Shown in pieces: positions 1-5,580 of a stretch of 12,525 nt of DNA (the stretch's first letter is position 1; each line of letters starts with the position of its first letter). The position numbers and the translations under genes are program-made. The DNA is from Dehalococcoidia bacterium. GTDB taxonomy: Bacteria > Chloroflexota > Dehalococcoidia > UBA6926. The stretch spans positions 1-12,525 of the forward strand of contig JAAXGS010000135.1 of assembly GCA_012271225.1 (NCBI GenBank). Direction: 5' to 3'. The notes beneath the pieces were generated by a model, which saw nothing but the letters and a program-made list of their open reading frames with translations, searched no databases and had not been told where the DNA came from.

Positions 1-1257
1 GCCCAGTCCATCGGCGAGCCGGGAACGCAGCTCACCATGAGGACGTTCCACACAGGCGGCGACGCCAGCGTGACGGACATCACCAGCGGACTGCCCCGCG
101 TGGAGGAGATCTTTGAGGCGCGCGTGCCGAAGGGCGCCGCTCCCATCTCCGAAATCGATGGCGTCGCAGATGTCATTGATGACCAGACAGGCCGCCGAGT
201 CCGCGTGATCAATGAGGAAACCGTCCTGGAGGAGTACGCCATCCCGGAAGGGTTTGAACTGAAGGTCGAGTCCGGCGCGTTTGTTGACAGCGGCGCGGAG
301 CTCGCCGCCCCGGCTGCAAAGCCGGCAACACGAACGCGGCGCACTTCCAAGAAGGCGGCGGAGGCCGGCGACGAGACGGCGATCACTACTCCGGCGCCCG
401 CTTCTGTCACCGCGGCGATCGCCGGCGAGGTCACCATTCACGACAGGACGATGACGATTGTGCACCGCGATGTGCATGAGCGGACGTATCCGGTGTCTCA
501 GAACGTCCGCATCCTGGTGGAGACCGGCCAGCGCATCACGGCGGGCACGGCGCTTGCCGAGGGGCCGCTCAATCCGCAGGACGTCCTGCGGATTCGCGGC
601 AAGGATGAGGCGCAGCGCTACCTGGTGGATGAGGTGCAGCGCGTGTACCGCTCCCAGGGCGTGGTGATCCATGACAAGCACATTGAGATCATCGTCAGGC
701 AGATGCTGCGGCGGGTTCGCATTGAGCAGCCCGGCGACACCGAGTTCCTGCAGGGCGAGTTGATTGACAGGTACCTGTGGCAATCGGTCAATGAAAAGGT
801 CATTGCGGAGGGCGGCGAGCCGTCCATTGCCCAGCCCGTCCTTCTCGGCGTGACCAAGGTCTCCCTCAGCACGGAGAGCTTCCTGGCCGCCGCGTCCTTC
901 CAGGAGACCACGCGCGTCCTGACGGAAGCCGCGCTTCTCGGCAAGGTGGATCGCCTTGCCGGACTCAAGGAAAACGTCATCATCGGACGCCTCATCCCCG
1001 CCCGCCTCGGCGTGGGCGATGACATCGAGGACGACCTGCTGGAGGGCGGCGGCGTTGCGACGGCGCTCGCAGATCGGGATTCGGATGAACTCTTTGAGGA
1101 TGACAAGACGAACGCCGGTCTGGAGCGCATCTTCAACGCCGCGTTCGGCGAGGACAGCGACGACGATGACTGGAATTTTGACGAGGACGATGAGGACAAC
1201 GATCTTCACGACATCGACGATGACGAAAACGACCCGGAGATCAATCCTCCGCTCTGA
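1..1257 (+). CDS. rpoC: DNA-directed RNA polymerase subunit beta' (3' part, 5' end outside window)
   Basis: This is the C-terminal 418 residues of the RNA polymerase beta' subunit, which forms much of the catalytic cleft. The reading frame is open from base 1; the ATG at 37 is internal. The first residues, AQSIGEPGTQLTMRTFHTGG, are the near-invariant trigger-loop helix region. Later come RVEEIFEARVPK, the block YLVDEVQRVYRSQGV, DKHIEIIVRQM, and ESFLAAASFQETTRVLTEAA followed by GLKENVIIGRLIPA, all hallmark beta' segments. Two unusual parts are seen. Residues encoded at about 142-309 and 409-567 look like two copies of a small beta-barrel module joined by an Ala/Pro/Lys-rich linker (310-408), where the E. 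coli and Thermus proteins have one. The protein also ends in an extremely acidic tail (1150-1239). rpoB should lie upstream. Confidence 0.98.
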   Translation, partial: AQSIGEPGTQLTMRTFHTGGDASVTDITSGLPRVEEIFEARVPKGAAPISEIDGVADVIDDQTGRRVRVINEETVLEEYAIPEGFELKVESGAFVDSGAELAAPAAKPATRTRRTSKKAAEAGDETAITTPAPASVTAAIAGEVTIHDRTMTIVHRDVHERTYPVSQNVRILVETGQRITAGTALAEGPLNPQDVLRIRGKDEAQRYLVDEVQRVYRSQGVVIHDKHIEIIVRQMLRRVRIEQPGDTEFLQGELIDRYLWQSVNEKVIAEGGEPSIAQPVLLGVTKVSLSTESFLAAASFQETTRVLTEAALLGKVDRLAGLKENVIIGRLIPARLGVGDDIEDDLLEGGGVATALADRDSDELFEDDKTNAGLERIFNAAFGEDSDDDDWNFDEDDEDNDLHDIDDDENDPEINPPL

Positions 1258-1289
1258 CGCCGCAATCGGCGCTGTAGCTGAGTGATAGT

Positions 1290-1328
1290 GTGAGGGGCGG
1301 CGCGATGCGCCGCCCCTCACGGCGTTTT
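1290..1328 (+). terminator. Intrinsic terminator of rpoC
   Basis: A perfect 14-bp inverted repeat (arms 1290-1303 and 1307-1320) with a three-base GAT loop lies 32 bases after the rpoC stop. It is followed by GGCG and a short T run (1325-1328). The stem is very GC-rich and strong but the T run is short, so termination may be partial. The last two Ts are also the first bases of the candidate -35 box of the next gene. Confidence 0.75.
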
Positions 1329-1356
1329 GACACCGCCCGCCCAATTTCCCTATCCT
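1327..1356 (+). promoter_or_regulatory. Candidate sigma-70-type promoter for the DUF1461 gene
   Basis: A perfect TTGACA (1327-1332) is followed after 18 bases by TATCCT (1351-1356), four of six matches to TATAAT. The GTG start at 1364 lies seven bases beyond the -10 element, about where transcription should begin, and no Shine-Dalgarno sequence is visible. The mRNA may therefore be leaderless. No experimental evidence is available. Confidence 0.55.
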
Positions 1357-1363
1357 TGCGGGC

Positions 1364-2092
1364 GTGTTCGACGCAAGACTCTTTCAGACGCTGGGCATCC
1401 TGCTTGTCCTGGCCCTGCCTGCCCTGTTCCTCACGACGAACGTCCGCGTCGCGTTTCAGAGCCAGGCCCTGTACACCTACGCCATCGATGCCTTTGACGC
1501 GCCCGAGCGAACCGGCGTGGAGCGGGAGGAACTGATCCGCGGCACTGCCGGGCTCATCCGCTACTTTGAGTCGGATGAAGACCTGATCACCACGGAGATC
1601 ATCGTGAACGGACGGAGTGAGCCGCTGTTCACGGAACGGGAAGCCCTCCATTTCCGCGATGTGCGTGATCTGCTGCGCCGTGTTTACAGTGTCCAGGCCG
1701 CCGCAGCCGTCTTCGTCCTCGCGGGCGTTCTTGCAGCCGTTCTCGCGCTGGCGTGGAGACGCCCGGGGGCGGCCGCCATCATTTCCGCCCGTCTTCGTCA
1801 GAGCGCCGTCGGCACAGTCATCGTCATCATCTCCGTTGGCATCTTTGCCGCGCTTGGCGGATTCAACTTCCTGTTCCTGCAGTTTCATCTGCTGAGCTTC
1901 TCAAACGATCTGTGGCAGGGGCAGGCGACAGACCGCATGATTCAACTCTTTCCGCAGGCGTTCTTTCTGCAGGCCACACTGCTCATCGGCCTGGCGGCAA
2001 TCATCGAAATGGCGGTTGTGTGGCTGTGCGCGACGCTTATTTTGCGCAGAGTGCGGCGGGCCGCGGCGCGGCTCGCTCAGCCGAACGACTAG
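1364..2092 (+). CDS. DUF1461 / TIGR01906 family integral membrane protein
   Basis: The product is a 242-residue membrane protein of unknown function. Four hydrophobic segments are seen at about residues 7-24, 109-131, 149-171 and 203-227. An extracytoplasmic-like soluble loop of about 80 residues lies between the first two. The segment FLQFHLLSFSNDLW (171-184) and then DRMIQLFPQAFF (190-201) fit the conserved F-H-x(4)-SND-W and L-FP-FF signature of the DUF1461 (TIGR01906) family of Firmicutes and Chloroflexota. The tail is basic (LRRVRRAAARL), which suggests a cytoplasmic C-terminus. The start is GTG at 1364, chosen because it precedes the first helix by six residues and sits just behind a promoter. 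The gene converges with lipA. Family assignment is from recognised motifs; no biochemical role is known to me. Confidence 0.82.
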   Translation: MFDARLFQTLGILLVLALPALFLTTNVRVAFQSQALYTYAIDAFDAPERTGVEREELIRGTAGLIRYFESDEDLITTEIIVNGRSEPLFTEREALHFRDVRDLLRRVYSVQAAAAVFVLAGVLAAVLALAWRRPGAAAIISARLRQSAVGTVIVIISVGIFAALGGFNFLFLQFHLLSFSNDLWQGQATDRMIQLFPQAFFLQATLLIGLAAIIEMAVVWLCATLILRRVRRAAARLAQPND

Positions 2093-2105
2093 TGGGGGGA
2101 ACCAT

Positions 2106-2130
2106 GGGCCGGCGCGCGCTGCGCCGGTCT
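2106..2130. terminator. Small hairpin between convergent genes
   Basis: In the 79-base gap between the convergent DUF1461 and lipA genes, CCGGCGC (2109-2115) pairs with GCGCCGG (2121-2127) around a five-base loop, and G-U and G-C pairs can extend it. No clear T run follows on either strand. It may be a weak bidirectional terminator; the call rests only on position and the stem. Confidence 0.3.
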
Positions 2131-2171
2131 CGCTTCGACGTCCGTGGGAGGCGGGTTCGGGTCAGTCCCCG

Positions 2172-3059
2172 TCAGTCCTGGGCGCGCCCCGCCTGTTCCT
2201 CCGCGTGATAGGAACTGCGCACCAGCGGCCCGGCCTCCACGTGGCTGAAACCTCGCGCCATCCCCTCATCTCGCAGCTCCGCGAACTCCGCCGGCGTGTA
2301 GAATCTGTCCACCGGCGCGTGGGAGGGCGTGGGGCGCAGATACTGCCCAATGGTCAGAATGTCGCAGCCGACGCTGATCAGATCATCCATTGTGGACAGC
2401 AGTTGCGCGCGGGTCTCCCCCAGCCCCGCCATCATGCCGGACTTGGTTCGGATTCCCGTCCTTTTGGCGCGCTCCAGCAGCTCCAGTGAGAGCCAGTAGT
2501 TGCCGCGCGGCCTCACGATGCGGAAAACGGACGGGACGGTCTCGATATTGTGGTTCAGGACATCCGGCGCGGCCTCGATGACCGTCCGCAACGAGTCCCG
2601 GTTCCCGCCAAAATCGGGAATCAGCACCTCGATACCCACATCCGGCGCGGCGCGCCTGACCGCCTCAATCGTCCGCGCGAAAGCGTCCGCGCCGCCATCC
2701 GGGAGATCGTCCCTGTCCACGGACGTGATGACGGCGTAGCGGATGGCCATGCGGCGCACGGCCTGCGCGACGCGCAGCGGCTCAAGAACGTCGACACTGC
2801 CGCCCGGGTCGCCCGTTTTGACCGCGCAGTACCTGCACGCGCGTGTGCAGGTGTCGCCCAGGATCATGAATGTTGCCGTGCCGCGCTCCCAGCAGTCGCC
2901 AATGTTCGGGCAGCGCGCCTCCTCGCACACGGTGTGGAGAGCTGCGCCCTCAACAAGCGCCTTCAGCCTGCGGTATCCCTCTCCGCCGGGCGCAGGGACC
3001 TTGAACCACTCCGGCAATCGGCGCGGGCGGCGCGCGGATTCATGTACGTTAAGAGTCAT
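2172..3059 (-). CDS. lipA: Lipoyl synthase (radical SAM)
   Basis: LipA inserts two sulfur atoms at C6 and C8 of protein-bound octanoyl groups to make the lipoyl cofactor of pyruvate and 2-oxoglutarate dehydrogenases and the glycine cleavage system. The 295-residue product has both iron-sulfur motifs of the family. The auxiliary-cluster set is C45-x4-C50-x5-C56 (CEEARCPNIGDC), and the radical-SAM set is C71-x3-C75-x2-C78 (CTRACRYC). The C-terminal RSSYHAEE (281-288) contains the serine that ligates the auxiliary cluster. TSVDRDDLPDGGA, NHNIETV and KSGMMAGLGE are further family blocks. Length is typical, so it appears complete. The ATG at 3059 is the natural start, about 13 residues before the conserved LPEWF segment; no clear ribosome binding site is visible. 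It is transcribed divergently from the response regulator. No lipB is in the window. Confidence 0.97.
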   Translation of the reverse strand: MTLNVHESARRPRRLPEWFKVPAPGGEGYRRLKALVEGAALHTVCEEARCPNIGDCWERGTATFMILGDTCTRACRYCAVKTGDPGGSVDVLEPLRVAQAVRRMAIRYAVITSVDRDDLPDGGADAFARTIEAVRRAAPDVGIEVLIPDFGGNRDSLRTVIEAAPDVLNHNIETVPSVFRIVRPRGNYWLSLELLERAKRTGIRTKSGMMAGLGETRAQLLSTMDDLISVGCDILTIGQYLRPTPSHAPVDRFYTPAEFAELRDEGMARGFSHVEAGPLVRSSYHAEEQAGRAQD

Positions 3060-3118
3060 GGTGGTCTCATCAGGGTATCACCACTGCCGCCGCATTCAGC
3101 GCGCGCAGTCACGCGCGA

Positions 3119-3124
3119 TATACT
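3119..3124 (+). promoter_or_regulatory. Candidate -10 element of the response regulator gene
   Basis: TATACT (five of six matches to TATAAT) lies 15 bases before the ATG at 3140 in the 80-base divergent gap shared with lipA. The best -35 partner is TTCAGC (3095-3100, 18-base spacer), which is poor. No Shine-Dalgarno sequence precedes the ATG, so the leader would be very short. Two AGTCAC direct repeats (3107-3112 and 3127-3132, 20 bases apart) flank the element. Confidence 0.4.
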
Positions 3125-3139
3125 CGAGTCACTGCTCCC

Positions 3140-3826
3140 ATGCATGTAGCGCTGCTGAGCGCGCAAGACGCGCCGACGTTCAGTGACCTGACGGCCGCCT
3201 TCGACCGTGAGGTGATCACGTGGACGATTATCCACGAACATGACCCGGACGAGGGAGGTGTCCGGGGCGCGCATGAGATCCTGATCATAGACATGACCGG
3301 CCCGCTTGCCCGGTCCGGCGCCGTGCGGGAGATCATCGCCGCCTCTCACAGAGACCTGTACGTTCCCGTTCTGGCTCTCCTGCGCCCCGGCCAGCTCAGT
3401 GACATCGACGCCACGCTTGGCATCGACGATTTTGTTCTGGTGCCCGCCGATTCACGCGAGGTCATCACGCGGCTTGCTCTGCTGCTCGGACGATTTCGCG
3501 CCCGCTTCGCCAACGAGGATGAGATCGTGGTGGGCGATCTCCGCATCAACCACGCACGCTATGAGGTGTGGGTTGGCGTCCGTCAGGTCACCCTGACCTA
3601 CAAGGAGTATGAGCTGCTGCGGCTGCTCGCCTCGCGCCCCGGCCACGTCTTCACCCGCAACACCCTGCTCAGTATCGTTTGGGAATACGATTACTTTGGC
3701 GGCACCCGCACCGTGGATGTCCACGTGCGGCGATTGCGCAGCAAGATCGAGGACGCGACCCACACGTTTATCGAAACCGTTCGCAACGTCGGATACCGGA
3801 TTCGGGCTCATTCCGACACCATCTGA
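3140..3826 (+). CDS. GlnR-like orphan response regulator (OmpR family, degenerate receiver)
   Basis: This is a 228-residue DNA-binding regulator with an N-terminal receiver-like domain (about 1-118) and a C-terminal OmpR/PhoB winged helix (about 127-224). The C-terminal half is canonical: LTYKEYELLRLLASRPGHVF (152-171), EYDYFGGTRTVDVHVRRLRS (182-201) and RNVGYRI (215-221). The receiver keeps an aspartate at the phosphoacceptor position (D51, in LIIDMTGP). It lacks the N-terminal acidic pair (LLSAQD replaces the usual VDDE) and has V101 where the catalytic lysine belongs (GIDDFVLVPAD). This pattern, and GIDD in particular, resembles actinobacterial GlnR, an orphan regulator of nitrogen metabolism whose aspartate acts in dimerisation. 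No histidine kinase gene is adjacent. Two glutamine synthetase genes follow directly, with a GlnR-box-like repeat between. GlnR-type function is inferred; it could be another phosphorylation-independent OmpR-family regulator. Confidence 0.85.
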   Translation: MHVALLSAQDAPTFSDLTAAFDREVITWTIIHEHDPDEGGVRGAHEILIIDMTGPLARSGAVREIIAASHRDLYVPVLALLRPGQLSDIDATLGIDDFVLVPADSREVITRLALLLGRFRARFANEDEIVVGDLRINHARYEVWVGVRQVTLTYKEYELLRLLASRPGHVFTRNTLLSIVWEYDYFGGTRTVDVHVRRLRSKIEDATHTFIETVRNVGYRIRAHSDTI

Positions 3827-3865
3827 ACGGCGCGGCGGCGGCAATTCGTCGCATCAGGCCGGACT

Positions 3866-3881
3866 GTAACACATTTGTAAC
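3866..3881 (+). promoter_or_regulatory. GlnR-box-like operator upstream of glnA (GTAAC-N6-GTAAC)
   Basis: Two exact GTAAC words (3866-3870 and 3877-3881) are separated by six bases, an 11-bp period suited to head-to-tail binding by an OmpR-family dimer. This fits the published actinobacterial GlnR consensus GTnAC-N6-GnAAC exactly at the fixed positions. It lies 40 bases after the regulator's stop and 107 bases before the glnA start. I see only one a/b pair, whereas many GlnR targets have two. Confidence 0.6.
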
Positions 3882-3899
3882 CTCACAGCCTGCCGCAGG

Positions 3900-3908
3900 T
3901 GTCATGCT
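3900..3908 (+). promoter_or_regulatory. Candidate extended -10 of the first glnA
   Basis: TGT followed by CATGCT forms a weak extended -10 element 21 bases after the GlnR-box-like repeat. A 17-base spacer would put the -35 region at 3880-3885, partly overlapped by the repeat, as expected for an activator-dependent promoter. The hexamer matches only three of six consensus bases, so this is tentative. The resulting leader would be about 70 bases. Confidence 0.3.
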
Positions 3909-3973
3909 GTCTGTGGGTGGGGGTGGTTGCTTCTGTGGTCAGACCATCGGTACCCGCATGGACGCACGCATCG

Positions 3974-3980
3974 AAAGGAG
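3974..3980 (+). promoter_or_regulatory. Ribosome binding site fixing the first glnA start
   Basis: AAAGGAG lies seven bases before ATG 3988 and is the strongest Shine-Dalgarno sequence in the window. It selects 3988 over the in-frame upstream ATG codons at 3958 and 3679, the latter lying inside the regulator gene. Confidence 0.8.
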
Positions 3981-3987
3981 ATGTTGG

Positions 3988-5457
3988 ATGGCTGACGCGA
4001 CGATGAACGAGCCTGTCCTGGGCCGCTTTTCCGAGGGGGTTGAACTGATTGACTACGTCCGTATGAGCGGCGTTTCAATCGTTGACTTTCGGTTCACTGA
4101 CCTGCTGGGCACAAGTCAGCACTTCTCCATACCGGCGAAACTCCTGGACAACGCCATGTTTGAGAAGGGCACCGGCTTTGACGGCTCAAGCATTCGCGGA
4201 TTCCAGAGCATCGATGAGTCGGACATGCTCATCGTGCCCGATCCCTCCGCGGCGTATGTTGACCCCGTGCTGGAGGTCCCCACCCTCGCGATCATCTGCG
4301 ATGTGCGTGATCCGATCACCGGCGGAGATTACTCCAGAGACCCCCGCTACGTGGCGCGCAAGGCGGAGAAATACCTGCAGTCCACCGGCATCGCGGACGT
4401 CAGCTACTGGGGCCCGGAGGCGGAGTTCTTCATCTTCGATAGCGCCCGCTTCGACTACAAGACCAACGAGGGCTACTTCTACATCGATTCCGAAGAGGGC
4501 ATCTGGAACTCCGGCCGCCCCAACGACTTTGACGGCCCAAACCTGGCGCACCGCCCTCGCCACAAGGAGGGCTACTTCCCGCTCCCGCCCGTGGACTCCC
4601 AGCAGGACCTGCGGTCTCACATCATCATCGCCATGATGGACGCCGGCCTGAACATCGACAAGCATCACCATGAGGTGGCCACCGCCGGGCAGGCCGAGAT
4701 TGGACTGCACTTCGGCCCGCTGGTCAGCGAGTGTGACGCCATTCAAATCTACAAGTACATCGTCAAGGCCGTGTCCCGGAAGTTCGGCAAGGTGGCCACA
4801 TTCATGCCCAAGCCCCTGTTCGGCGACAACGGCACGGGCATGCATACGCACCAGTCGCTCTGGAAGGACGGTCAGACGCTCTTCTACGATGAGAACGGCT
4901 ACGCGCAGTCCAGCGAGACGATGCGCTACTACATTGGCGGTTTGCTCAGGCACGCCGCCTCCATCCTGGCCTTCGCCGCGCCGACCACGAACTCCTACCG
5001 TCGGCTTGTGCCCGGTTTTGAAGCGCCCGTCAACCTTGCGTACTCTCGCCGCAACCGCAGCGCGGCCGTCCGCATTCCGATGTATGAGTCCGACACGCCG
5101 GCCGCCAAGCGCATTGAGTTCCGCTGCCCGGACCCCACAGCCAACTCCTACCTCGCCTTCTCCGCCATGCTCATGGCAGGGCTTGACGGCATCCAGAACA
5201 GGATCGACCCCGGCGAGGCGCTGGATCGTGACATTTATGAAATGCACGGCGAGGACGCCGTGGCGGTGCCCAGCGTCCCCGGCAGCCTGCCGGAGGCTCT
5301 TCACGCCCTGCAGACGGACAATGAATACCTGACGCGCGGCGGCGTGTTCACGCCGGACCTCATCGACACGTGGATCGCATACAAGATGGACAATGAGGCC
5401 GACCCGATGCGCCTGCGCCCTCATCCGTACGAGTATTTCCTGTACTTTGACGCCTGA
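3988..5457 (+). CDS. glnA: Glutamine synthetase type I, GSI-beta-like
   Basis: Glutamine synthetase makes glutamine from glutamate, ammonium and ATP in the cytoplasm as a dodecamer. The 489-residue product shows the family landmarks in order: GFDGSS (63-68), the metal-binding GPEAEFF (142-148), HHHEVATAGQAEI (226-238), KPLFGDNGTGMHTHQS (275-290), NSYRRLVPGFEAPV (335-348) and RNRS (355-358). The segment at about 153-204, rich in Tyr and ending HKEGYFPLPPVDS, is the extra region of GSI-beta enzymes. A tyrosine (Y417, in RDIYEMHGED) sits at the adenylylation position and the C-terminus is the typical MRLRPHPYEYFLYF. Adenylylation would need a glnE product, which is not in this window. The start is set by the AAAGGAG site at 3974. 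It follows the GlnR-like regulator and its operator-like repeat, and precedes a second synthetase by 123 bases. Confidence 0.97.
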   Translation: MADATMNEPVLGRFSEGVELIDYVRMSGVSIVDFRFTDLLGTSQHFSIPAKLLDNAMFEKGTGFDGSSIRGFQSIDESDMLIVPDPSAAYVDPVLEVPTLAIICDVRDPITGGDYSRDPRYVARKAEKYLQSTGIADVSYWGPEAEFFIFDSARFDYKTNEGYFYIDSEEGIWNSGRPNDFDGPNLAHRPRHKEGYFPLPPVDSQQDLRSHIIIAMMDAGLNIDKHHHEVATAGQAEIGLHFGPLVSECDAIQIYKYIVKAVSRKFGKVATFMPKPLFGDNGTGMHTHQSLWKDGQTLFYDENGYAQSSETMRYYIGGLLRHAASILAFAAPTTNSYRRLVPGFEAPVNLAYSRRNRSAAVRIPMYESDTPAAKRIEFRCPDPTANSYLAFSAMLMAGLDGIQNRIDPGEALDRDIYEMHGEDAVAVPSVPGSLPEALHALQTDNEYLTRGGVFTPDLIDTWIAYKMDNEADPMRLRPHPYEYFLYFDA

Positions 5458-5465
5458 GGGACAAG

Positions 5466-5498
5466 CGGCAGGATAGCGCGCCTGCGGGCGCCCTGCCG
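5466..5498 (+). promoter_or_regulatory. Hairpin in the glnA-glnA intergenic region
   Basis: CGGCAGG (5466-5472) pairs with CCTGCCG (5492-5498), and inside it GCGCC (5478-5482) pairs with GGCGC (5487-5491) around a TGCG loop, leaving a five-base bulge. No T run follows, so it is not a standard terminator. The right arm can alternatively pair with CCGGCAGG at 5561-5568, next to the start of the second glnA. Confidence 0.45.
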
Positions 5499-5580
5499 GA
5501 AACGGCGTGGGCAACTCGCGCCAACGTGACGCAATCTCGCGGCAGAGATCAGAAAGGGAACCGGCAGGAACACGGGAACA

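Noticed and set aside
618..1199. Serine-rich minus-strand frame opposite rpoC
   Set aside because: The serine runs are the complement of Asp/Glu codons in the rpoC tail.
1258..1363. A tRNA or small RNA between rpoC and the DUF1461 gene
   Set aside because: The only structure is the terminator hairpin; no cloverleaf or other RNA features are seen.
3679..3987. An in-frame upstream extension of the first glnA reaching into the regulator gene
   Set aside because: It would overlap the regulator's coding sequence by about 150 bases, encodes no family sequence, and the strong AAAGGAG site points to ATG 3988.
4186..5514. Long open frame of 442 codons on the minus strand opposite glnA
   Set aside because: It is a high-GC antisense shadow of a clear glutamine synthetase gene and shows no recognisable protein motifs.
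5458..5580. A GlnR box or glutamine riboswitch in the glnA-glnA gap
   Set aside because: No GTnAC-N6-GnAAC pair was found, and I could not recognise the conserved core of the glnA RNA motif.
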